A stretch of 15,914 nucleotides of DNA, taken from NCBI GenBank assembly GCA_014859215.1, contig JACUUS010000033.1, positions 1-15,914 on the forward strand, read 5' to 3'. The DNA is from Dehalococcoidia bacterium. Lineage in GTDB: Bacteria; Chloroflexota; Dehalococcoidia; SZUA-161. Positions within the stretch are counted from its first letter, which is position 1. Each line of letters starts with the position of its first letter. A program made the translations under genes and the position numbers. Positions 1-5,869 of the stretch are shown in pieces. The notes under the pieces are model-generated. The model did no database searches. It saw only the letters and a program-made list of their open reading frames with translations, and was not told the DNA's origin.

Positions 1-1315
1 TGTCCCGCTTCCATTGAATCCGGTCTTTGGCAATCATTTCCAGTATCCGCACAGAGTCTTTAACAGTGATCTTCTGCCCCCTGCCCAGACCCCCGACGGC
101 ACCGGTGTTCAGGATGAAACACTGAATTCCGGGATTGGCTCGCAGTATCTTCAGGAACTGGTTACCCTCCTCGACATGTGAGCCGACGATAAAGGGATTT
201 GTACCTACTACGCGCCGGGCCCGGCCGGCTTCAGTTGGGTCGCCCGCTGATGTTTCTATGGACTCACCGAGCATGAAAGCAGCCGCAGCCCACTCGTGGT
301 CAAGGCGCGCCACAGGCGGAAGGATATCGTGCCTCCTGGTGATAAAGAGAATGAAGTCGACCTTGCCCAGGTCCACCTGACTATCAGTGAAGGCAATGTC
401 CCGCCTTTTGACCATCGCGCGACCATTGGAGGTGAGAGTACTGTCAAAGAAGTCCACCTTGCCGGTCCCGGGTTCCACGTGGCAATTTTCGAGGATCGCC
501 CTCGGGCTGAGCGCGGCCGCGTACAGCAGAGGCTGCGAACCCGGTTCGAGGCCGTCAGTCTTTATGTAGAATGAGTCCTCAGTGCCGATCGCGCTCCCGT
601 CGGTCTTCAATATGACGACGTCATCCTGCCTTATGATGACGGATTCCGGGTAACCCAGCCAGTGTGAATGGCAGGACAGGGAAGTCTTCCCCGTTCCGCT
701 AAGCCCGAACAGAAGGAAGCCGAAATCTCTTAGCTGGCTTCCTCTGTACACCCTCAAGACTTTGCTGGCGGCGTGAAGACCCAGGTTTCCCTGTTTTTTC
801 GCCCAGTACATGACCTGCCGCAGCATGGCCTTTTTATTCTCTCCCTTGTAATCGCTTCCCAGGATCAGGGTGAGTCCCGTCTCGGGGAAAACAAGAACTT
901 TTTTCTCGTCCCATTCAGGCACGGTAAGGGTTACGAAATCCGGCTCTTTGCCTTCTGACGGGAACAGGGTGTTTCCCCACATCAGGGGAAGCCTGGCGTA
1001 TTCAGCAGTCACATAAAGACGACAATTCTTCTTGAAGCCCGGCGTGGAGCACATTACCCGGTCCAGCATGATCAGATCCCTGGTCTTCACGTATTCGAGA
1101 ACGCCGGCAATAAGGTCCAGGTCTTTGGGTTCCGGACGGTCCATGATGACTTCGGTGAACTTGGCCATCCTGTTGCGGACCCTGGTCTCAACGGCGAGGT
1201 TTCCGAATTCAGTTATGAGGCCACCATGCTGGAGGGCCCATTCCCGCAGGCTGTCTTCCGACGGGTTATCGATAATTGTCCTGGGGCGGAAACCTTTTCC
1301 CAGTATCTCGTCCAA
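1..1315 (-). CDS. pckA: Phosphoenolpyruvate carboxykinase (ATP), partial (3' end beyond window)
   Basis: Catalyses the reversible ATP-dependent decarboxylation of oxaloacetate to PEP in the cytosol, linking the TCA branch to gluconeogenesis or anaplerosis. A single open frame gives 438 visible residues. The P-loop GLSGTGKT is at about 204-211 and an acidic DD pair follows at 231-232, as expected for the kinase-1a and kinase-2 motifs of ATP-type PEPCK. Further on, ILPPVARL and ILNTGAVGGLGQ match the family's late conserved blocks. ATP-type enzymes are about 530 residues, so the C-terminal end is off the window. The chosen start is TTG at 1315, which has GGAGGA nine bases upstream. An in-frame ATG at 1348 would add 11 residues but has no ribosome site. 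The region after the P-loop departs from the E. coli-type sequence, so this is a divergent branch. It has its own promoter and probably is not co-transcribed with the minus-strand genes upstream. Confidence 0.9.
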   Translation of the reverse strand, partial: MDEILGKGFRPRTIIDNPSEDSLREWALQHGGLITEFGNLAVETRVRNRMAKFTEVIMDRPEPKDLDLIAGVLEYVKTRDLIMLDRVMCSTPGFKKNCRLYVTAEYARLPLMWGNTLFPSEGKEPDFVTLTVPEWDEKKVLVFPETGLTLILGSDYKGENKKAMLRQVMYWAKKQGNLGLHAASKVLRVYRGSQLRDFGFLLFGLSGTGKTSLSCHSHWLGYPESVIIRQDDVVILKTDGSAIGTEDSFYIKTDGLEPGSQPLLYAAALSPRAILENCHVEPGTGKVDFFDSTLTSNGRAMVKRRDIAFTDSQVDLGKVDFILFITRRHDILPPVARLDHEWAAAAFMLGESIETSAGDPTEAGRARRVVGTNPFIVGSHVEEGNQFLKILRANPGIQCFILNTGAVGGLGRGQKITVKDSVRILEMIAKDRIQWKRD

Positions 1316-1680
1316 ACTGCTCCCTCCTCCAATGAGTATCAGGCACATTGCATAAGGGCACTGCCAAAATAAGCGTGGGGTCTCAGCTTCGTGCGATGCT
1401 CGGGGGTACTTAGGGGCTTCGTAAGCGGTGGTCCAGTTGGTCCCGATGTTTACTTATTATAGGATATTCGGGGGCGAAAGGCAAGCTTTATGTCTACCGA
1501 AATTGTGGCGGGCCCTGCCAGCCAGGGAGAGGTCGAGAGGGATATCCGAGGTTTACCGGCTGGAGCAGGGAAAACCGCGTATTTTGCCGATGGCATACCT
1601 AGTCCTTGCGGGACCTTGCCTGTCAAAGCTTCCGGGGAAAGAGGCGCAGTAAGGGAAGCTAGGGCGGCAGAAGAGGAAAC
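1316..1680. other. Intergenic region, pckA leader and promoter
   Basis: This 365-bp gap holds the pckA promoter and an untranslated leader of about 135 bases. Beyond that I see no convincing gene, RNA or terminator. Small plus-strand frames here lack conserved motifs and run into the antisense of the neighbouring gene. Confidence 0.6.
1456..1484 (-). promoter_or_regulatory. Predicted sigma-70-type promoter of pckA
   Basis: Read on the minus strand, a -35 TTGCCT (1479-1484, 4/6 to consensus) and a perfect -10 TATAAT (1456-1461) are separated by 17 bp. The start of transcription would fall near 1449, giving a leader of about 135 bases before the TTG codon. The promoter strength suggests well-expressed, mostly housekeeping transcription; no operator is obvious. 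Confidence 0.7.
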
Positions 1681-1704
1681 CTATCTGGCGGCGCCCTGCC
1701 AGCC
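1512..1704. repeat. Pair of 12-bp direct repeats
   Basis: GCCCTGCCAGCC occurs at 1512-1523 and again at 1693-1704. With one gap the match extends to about 19 bp (TGGCGG-GCCCTGCCAGCC). The right copy is the 3' end of the gene ending at 1681, so the left copy may be a small duplicated or recombined fragment of that gene end. No longer similarity was seen. Confidence 0.4.
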
Positions 1705-2004
1705 TTCCTGGACAAGCCCTTTGTAGTATTGCATGCCTTCGGCTGTGGGCCTGTAAGAGAAGACAGAATACCGGCCACCGGTTTCTCTTCCGATGAGCCT
1801 GGACGCCTGGAGCGCCCTTAGTGAGACTTCTTTCCAGTAACCCGCACCGCGCAGGTGATGGTCCGGCACAGCTTCGCCGCTCTTATCATATTCCGCGCAG
1901 ATAGCATAGAAGACGGCGACAGGCTCCCGTTCAAGAGCGGACAGGACCTGCTGCATTACCTCGGTCTTCTCAAGTTTGTCGGTAAGCTCTTTGTATACGC
2001 TCAT
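1681..2004 (-). CDS. Small conserved-looking protein, possible winged-helix fold
   Basis: 107 residues; I do not recognise the family. The N-terminal half is helical and charged (LTDKLEKTEVMQQVLSALER). The C-terminal half has a pattern like a winged-helix hairpin: a helix around RALQASRLIGRE, then a beta-like stretch GRYSVFSYRPTAEG, then a closing helix (MQYYKGLVQEG). That reading is an inference from pattern, not a family match. It starts with ATG at 2004 with GGAG a few bases upstream. It lies 43 bp downstream of the baeRF-like gene on the same strand, so it is probably the last gene of that cluster. No signal peptide or membrane segment is seen. Confidence 0.65.
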   Translation of the reverse strand: MSVYKELTDKLEKTEVMQQVLSALEREPVAVFYAICAEYDKSGEAVPDHHLRGAGYWKEVSLRALQASRLIGRETGGRYSVFSYRPTAEGMQYYKGLVQEGWQGAAR

Positions 2005-2047
2005 GGTCTCCGCCTGACAAAGCCTCCAGCGCTCCTGAACACGGGCC

Positions 2048-3199
2048 TCAAAAACGGAGAATCGCCGCTATGGTGGAACTCCCCGGGACGCTATCAGGAT
2101 CAACAGCGTGAACGGTCCCACCCTTGATCACTGTATGAAAAACGGCAAAGTCAAGCAGGTCCTCATTGCCCGGCCGTGAGGCCTCATGCAAGTAGACATC
2201 ATGATTGTCCGGCTCAAATATTCCCCACTGCTGCGCCCCCAGCGCGACAATCAGCGTGGAAACGCGACCTTCGAACGACGCGACAACACTTTCCTTGATG
2301 TCGGTGGTACCCAGACCCGCAGCTTCAGCTTCACCAAAGGTGCGAAGGGCTTCCATCAGTCCACGCTGGAAATAAGGCATAACAATATTCCAGGCTTCCC
2401 TGTGTAAAGACTCGTCGCTGGCGATATCAGGATTTCCCTCAATTCCCCCGGCCATCAGGTGTCGGTAGGAGCTCGCGGACCTGTAGATCGGGTGAAGGTA
2501 GTCCACGGCGGCAATAACAAGCGGGGCCTGCTCTTGCCTGAGAACCTCATGAAGTCCGCGGTTTACAATCTGAAGGTAACGTTGAATATCAGTCTTCGCA
2601 TCATCCTTTCCCGAACCGTGCCCGTGAAAAATGGCAGCCCGCCTGCTTCCTCTGGCGTCACCGGTCCGGCTATGAAACTGCAATTGCCTTTGAGGATCAT
2701 CAAATGCGAGCGCTTCGTCCAGGCTTTGCGGCACATTGTCCAGTATGACCGGCCGCAACATATCTCGATAGCACTGGAGGAGTCTGATCTTATTCTGGCT
2801 CAGAGCAAGCACATAAAAAAGGCCGTCGGCTGTGAACAGCGGGAGAAGAGGTTTTATGTGAAAACGCTCCGAGACTGCGACGAGCTCTGAAAAGTGAGTG
2901 GGCAGGCGAAAGTACTGGAAAATTTCCGGCGATGCGAAGACCGCCAGACCATCGCCCTGATGCTGCCAGAAGTAATCATCAGGCATCAAACGGCGCGCCG
3001 GCTGCAGAATGTCCTTCGCTATAGTCGAACGTACGCCGAATTCCTCAAGCCTGCCTTCCGCTTCGCGAAGAGAGTTCTTGAAACGAATGCGGTCTTCTTC
3101 GATAGCCCCCTTTCGATGGGTTGGCAAATAGATCGAAACAGCCGGTCCATCCCGCCGCTCGAAGAGCACCTGCAGATCTTCGCGCCTCATGATTTCCAT
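2048..3199 (-). CDS. baeRF-like protein (bacterial archaeo-eukaryotic release factor superfamily)
   Basis: 383 residues, cytosolic. The order of conserved blocks is that of a bacterial baeRF family: SIYLPTHRKG near residue 22 followed by DRIRFKNSLREAE, then WQHQGDGLAVFASPEIFQYF (about 79-97), ERFHIKPLLPLF (111-122), FYVLALSQNKIRLLQ (128-142), RQLQFH, FHGHGSGKDDAK (191-202), APLVIAAVDYLHPIYR (225-240) and a closing EDLLDFAVFHTVIKGGTVHAV. These proteins are distant relatives of eRF1/Pelota and are thought to act on ribosomes or RNA; their exact function is unsettled. No GGQ peptide-release motif is visible, so it is unlikely to be a classical release factor. The start is ATG 3199 with GGGGAGG four bases upstream; an open extension to 3277 would overlap the upstream gene and was rejected. 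The upstream MBL gene ends 25 bp away, suggesting co-transcription. I am unsure which numbered baeRF family it belongs to. Confidence 0.75.
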   Translation of the reverse strand: MEIMRREDLQVLFERRDGPAVSIYLPTHRKGAIEEDRIRFKNSLREAEGRLEEFGVRSTIAKDILQPARRLMPDDYFWQHQGDGLAVFASPEIFQYFRLPTHFSELVAVSERFHIKPLLPLFTADGLFYVLALSQNKIRLLQCYRDMLRPVILDNVPQSLDEALAFDDPQRQLQFHSRTGDARGSRRAAIFHGHGSGKDDAKTDIQRYLQIVNRGLHEVLRQEQAPLVIAAVDYLHPIYRSASSYRHLMAGGIEGNPDIASDESLHREAWNIVMPYFQRGLMEALRTFGEAEAAGLGTTDIKESVVASFEGRVSTLIVALGAQQWGIFEPDNHDVYLHEASRPGNEDLLDFAVFHTVIKGGTVHAVDPDSVPGSSTIAAILRF

Positions 3200-3224
3200 G
3201 TAACCTCCCCCTTCCCCTGGCGGG

Positions 3225-3920
3225 CTAGATTTCCAGTGCCATTCCGTCATATGCCATGGAAATATCCGGGTGGTCATTACGGAATTCGTCCTCTTTTTCG
3301 ATTGTCTCCTTGCCCAGATGCGTGAAGATGATGTTCTCTATTCCATGGCGCCTGCACCAGTTTATCTGTGTGGAAATTCTGGCGTGCCCGAAGATGGTCT
3401 CACCTCTCCTACGCACAAGGTTGGCCCGTATGGAGGAACCATCGCCTATATAATAGTCGACCCCCTGGAGAATTGCATCTTTGTCAACAATATCAACCAG
3501 ATCGGGGTTGTAGACCAGTCTCCTGTTTGCCACCGTCAGTCTGTAACCCACAGCCGGCGCACGCGTCGAATGGATAACCCGATATGGGCAGATTTCAATG
3601 TGTCCTGCAGTCACAGGCGTCCCAGGTTCAAGCACCTTTGTCATGCGAGGCTTGTACTTCCCGTAGTCCAGGGTTTCTCTTGTCAAATAGACAGGAATGT
3701 CTGTGTATATTTCCTCCTTTAGCCAGGCGTAATGATCGGGATGAGCATGAGTAATGAAGAGGGCGTCCGGCCCTATTTCATCGAGGCTGTGCTTACGCAG
3801 AACCCCGTAGTCAATTACGATCCGGGAACCGGACTCGATCAACAGCGAAGAATGATAGCTGTGCCGGGGGGATGATTCCTCGATTTCCCCTTTTGTCCCG
3901 AGGAATACCAGACTTGCCAT
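3225..3920 (-). CDS. Metallo-beta-lactamase-fold hydrolase
   Basis: 231 residues, no signal peptide, so probably a cytosolic two-metal hydrolase. The signature HAHPDH lies at residues 58-63 after FIT. Later metal-ligand candidates are H117 (VIHST), D160 (YIGDGSS), H179 (FGHARIS) and H201 (FTHLGKE). The protein ends AYDGMALEI, a C-terminal block common in stand-alone MBL-fold enzymes. The substrate cannot be told from sequence; RNA, phosphodiester and thioester substrates all occur in the fold. The start is ATG 3920 with AGGTGA six bases upstream; a GTG immediately before it (3923) is too close to that site. It is the first gene of a minus-strand cluster with the baeRF-like gene, which hints at a role in RNA or ribosome metabolism. 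That is inference from context. Confidence 0.85.
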   Translation of the reverse strand: MASLVFLGTKGEIEESSPRHSYHSSLLIESGSRIVIDYGVLRKHSLDEIGPDALFITHAHPDHYAWLKEEIYTDIPVYLTRETLDYGKYKPRMTKVLEPGTPVTAGHIEICPYRVIHSTRAPAVGYRLTVANRRLVYNPDLVDIVDKDAILQGVDYYIGDGSSIRANLVRRRGETIFGHARISTQINWCRRHGIENIIFTHLGKETIEKEDEFRNDHPDISMAYDGMALEI

Positions 3921-4179
3921 CACTCACCTCTTACCGGCTGCCACAGCGCACACTCTAAAGATACATTCTATCGAATGGACCCACAAATAGGTAAGAGTAC
4001 GTACTTGGTCCGATCGATACCCGTATTTTGATGGAGACAGTGCCTCGCGCCCAGCCGGTAGCCATGCCTCCGTGAGGGTACGCGGAGGACTAAATAAGTA
4101 GCTGTACGGATACAGCAGACTAACACAAGAATATAGACTGGAACATCACAGAAGTGCGATGAAAGGCAGGAGGTGCACC
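3921..4179. promoter_or_regulatory. Divergent control region with several palindromes
   Basis: This gap separates the minus-strand MBL/baeRF cluster from the plus-strand DUF2267/HPF genes. It holds a 10-bp palindrome AGTACGTACT (3996-4005), a 6-bp stem CCTCCG/CGGAGG (4067-4072/4083-4088) and a 6-bp stem GCTGTA/TACAGC with loop CGGA (4101-4116). A 9-bp inverted repeat TACCGGCTG/CAGCCGGTA spans 3932-3940 and 4052-4060. A possible plus-strand -10 is TATAGA at 4132-4137, and a minus-strand -10 candidate TAGAAT lies near 3969-3974; both lack good -35 boxes. Regulation by a DNA-binding protein or leader RNA is plausible but unproven. Confidence 0.45.
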
Positions 4180-4605
4180 TTGACTACCACCGGGCTGAGC
4201 GCCTTTGAGACCACGGTTCACAAGACCAATGCATGGCTGAAAGAGATTATGGAAGAGATGGGTTGGGATGACCGCCACCGGGCCTACATAGCTCTGCGAG
4301 CGGTCCTCCGCGCATTGCGCGACCGCATGACAATCCAGGAAGTGGCCGATTTCAGCGCCCAGTTGCCCATGCTGGTTCGGGGCATTTTCTATGACGGCTG
4401 GCAGCCGACCGGGAAGCCCGTGAAGTTCGACCTGGAGGATTTCATGGACATCGTGTGGTCGGAATTTAATTACGAACCCGGACTTGATCCCGAGCAGATA
4501 GTTCGCGCGGTGTTAAGCGTCGCAAAGCAACATGTTACGGAGGGTGAGATTGCTGATATAAAGGACATACTGCCAAGAGATTTTCAAGACTTCCTCGAGG
4601 TCTAG
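4180..4605 (+). CDS. DUF2267 family protein
   Basis: 141 residues, cytosolic. The central block reads DDRHRAYIALRAVLRALRDR (about 30-49) followed by QLPMLVRGIFYDGWQPTGKP, which is the hallmark of DUF2267. The C-terminal half contains FEYxPG-like FNYEPGLDPEQIVRAVLSV and ILPRDFQDFLE, also typical. The molecular role of the family is unknown; it is often found near stress or cation-related genes. The start is TTG 4180 because AGGAGG lies six bases upstream and the resulting N-terminus matches the family. An in-frame ATG at 4159 has no site before it and would itself contain the ribosome site. The HPF-like gene follows after 60 bp on the same strand, probably in one transcript. Confidence 0.85.
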   Translation: MTTTGLSAFETTVHKTNAWLKEIMEEMGWDDRHRAYIALRAVLRALRDRMTIQEVADFSAQLPMLVRGIFYDGWQPTGKPVKFDLEDFMDIVWSEFNYEPGLDPEQIVRAVLSVAKQHVTEGEIADIKDILPRDFQDFLEV

Positions 4606-4665
4606 TCAAAAGATGAGCCGGCACTCTGCATTTCTGCGGAAAGAGCCTGCGGCAGGAGTTCATGC

Positions 4666-5259
4666 ATGGACGTACCAGTGAAGATCACGTATCGAGGTCT
4701 CGAGAAGACCGATGCTATTGAGAACCTTGTTCGAGAGAAAGTGGACAAACTCGAGCAAGTTCACGGCCATATCATAAGCTGTCGTGTTGTATTAGAGGAA
4801 CGTCATAAGAGCATGCAAACCGGCAAACCCTACCTGGTGCGTGTTGAGGTTGCGGTACCTCCGGGGCAATTCGTAATAGGGGAGCGTGAGTCCACCAGGC
4901 CCGAGCGCGAAGAGCCGCTTTCCACGCTTATACGGAACGCTTTCGAGGCGACTCGCCGCCAGCTCGCGGACCTGGCCGAAAGGCAGCGTCACGAAGTCAA
5001 GATTGAGACTTCCAGGCAGATAACGGCGCTTGTGGAGAAGATTTTTCGCGAGGAAGGGTACGGTTTTCTCCGGACGCTGGATGGTCGTCAGATCTACTTT
5101 CACCGCAACAGCGCCCTGCACGGTGAGTTCGATCGCCTCGAAATAGGTACAGGGGTCCGCTTCGCCGAAGAGATGGGCGAAAAAGGTCCGCAAGCGAGCA
5201 GTGTGGAGATCGTCGATAAGCCGGGCTCACGTTTAAGAGAGACAGGCCAGGCTAAATAG
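4666..5259 (+). CDS. Ribosome hibernation factor (HPF/RaiA-type) fused to a cold-shock domain
   Basis: 197 residues. Residues 1-112 form an HPF/RaiA domain: VKITYRGLEKTDAIENLVREKVDKLE, the strand SCRVVLEE, LVRVEVAVPPG, and the last helix LIRNAFEATRRQLADLAE. Members bind the 30S subunit near the decoding centre and stop translation in starved cells. Residues about 118-184 form a cold-shock (OB-fold) domain: EGYGFLRTLDGRQIYFHRNS carries the RNP1-like (GYGFL) and RNP2-like (IYFH) nucleic-acid-binding motifs. The combination would let the protein contact the ribosome and single-stranded RNA at once. ATG 4666 is preceded by GGCAGGAG with seven bases between. It is the second gene after DUF2267. 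It differs from long HPF, which instead carries a C-terminal dimerisation domain. Confidence 0.88.
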   Translation: MDVPVKITYRGLEKTDAIENLVREKVDKLEQVHGHIISCRVVLEERHKSMQTGKPYLVRVEVAVPPGQFVIGERESTRPEREEPLSTLIRNAFEATRRQLADLAERQRHEVKIETSRQITALVEKIFREEGYGFLRTLDGRQIYFHRNSALHGEFDRLEIGTGVRFAEEMGEKGPQASSVEIVDKPGSRLRETGQAK

Positions 5260-5296
5260 CCTCGCCAATTTCCTTCAGACCCGTTCCGGGCCTTCG

Positions 5297-5467
5297 CTAC
5301 CGCAGAGAAGCCGGCTTCCAGTTTATACCGTTCCAGGTATACAAGAGCTTCCCGCACTTGCCGCAGACTGCCCTGGCTCTCGTCAGAAAATCTGGATCAC
5401 GTTCTTCGCGCCCGCTGACAAGCCTCTTGCAGTGCGGACAGCGGATTCTCTTCGACAGAAGCTTCAT
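5297..5467 (-). CDS. Small two-CxxC zinc-ribbon-like protein, 56 residues
   Basis: A short open frame of 56 residues with two CxxC knuckles, CPHC at about residues 10-13 and CGKC at 35-38, the layout of a zinc ribbon. The C-terminus is LLYTWNGINWKPASLR. I do not recognise a named family. Its ATG at 5467 overlaps the stop of the upstream FmdB-type gene (TAATG), a classical translational-coupling arrangement, which argues strongly that it is real despite its size. Two small zinc ribbons side by side suggest they act on the same partner, perhaps nucleic acid or a regulatory complex. That is inference. The gene ends 37 bp from the convergent HPF-CSD gene. Confidence 0.7.
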   Translation of the reverse strand: MKLLSKRIRCPHCKRLVSGREERDPDFLTRARAVCGKCGKLLYTWNGINWKPASLR

Positions 5468-5724
5468 TAACGCCCTGACTTCTCGGCTGCGGCAGCCGCA
5501 GTCTGGTCACCTGAACTCTGTCTGTCAACTGCCCCATTTCGCCTGTTACCGGAACTGTCTGTCACGTAGAATCCAGGACCTTTGAAGAATATCGGAATCG
5601 GTGAGAATATCCGGCGACCCTCGCCTTCGCACAGGGGACAACTCGCGTTACCGGATTCGCTGAAGCTCCTCTTCACCTCAAACCTGGCTGAGCAGCCCCT
5701 GCACTCGTACTCATAGAGCGGCAC
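5467..5724 (-). CDS. FmdB-family zinc ribbon protein
   Basis: 85 residues. It begins MPLYEYECRGCSARFEV, the standard FmdB opening, with CRGC at 8-11 and CPLC at about 29-32, followed by GRRIFSPIPIFFKGPGFYVTD. The four cysteines bind one zinc ion. The family was named as a putative regulator of formamidase genes, but most members have no tested role. The C-terminal tail (after residue 57) is low-complexity, with a short run of alanines. The start is GTG 5724 with GGAGG seven bases upstream. The downstream 56-residue zinc-ribbon gene starts inside its stop codon. Confidence 0.85.
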   Translation of the reverse strand: MPLYEYECRGCSARFEVKRSFSESGNASCPLCEGEGRRIFSPIPIFFKGPGFYVTDSSGNRRNGAVDRQSSGDQTAAAAAEKSGR

Positions 5725-5804
5725 TATCTTACCTCCGGCATGCCTGGCGAACCAGTCCGGTTCCTATCATGCTCAATCTCTTCTTGAGTCTACATGACAG
5801 CATG

Positions 5805-5842
5805 TTAGAATTGTGCTAGAAAAACGTTAGAATTCTATTAGA
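5805..5842 (+). promoter_or_regulatory. Four YTAGA motifs in an 11-bp-phased tandem array, likely response-regulator site
   Basis: TTAGA at 5805-5809, CTAGA at 5816-5820, TTAGA at 5827-5831 and TTAGA at 5838-5842 have start points exactly 11 bp apart. As 11-mers they read GTTAGAATTGT, GCTAGAAAAAC, GTTAGAATTCT, ATTAGATATCG: a conserved half followed by an AT-rich half. OmpR/PhoB-type regulators bind head-to-tail direct repeats with this spacing, and the next two genes encode such a system. A possible promoter (TTGAGT 5784-5789, 16-bp gap, TAGAAT 5806-5811) overlaps the first repeat. Confidence 0.6.
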
Positions 5843-5869
5843 TATCGCAGCTTCTCGGGAGAGGTCCAC

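Noticed and set aside
1490..1726. Plus-strand frame of 78 residues between pckA and the minus-strand cluster
   Set aside because: Weak ribosome site, no recognisable motif, biased composition, and it overlaps the antisense of the 107-residue gene's end.
3200..3277. N-terminal extension of the baeRF-like protein to ATG 3277
   Set aside because: It would overlap the MBL gene by 53 bp, has no ribosome site, and the sequence is unlike the family; ATG 3199 has a strong site.
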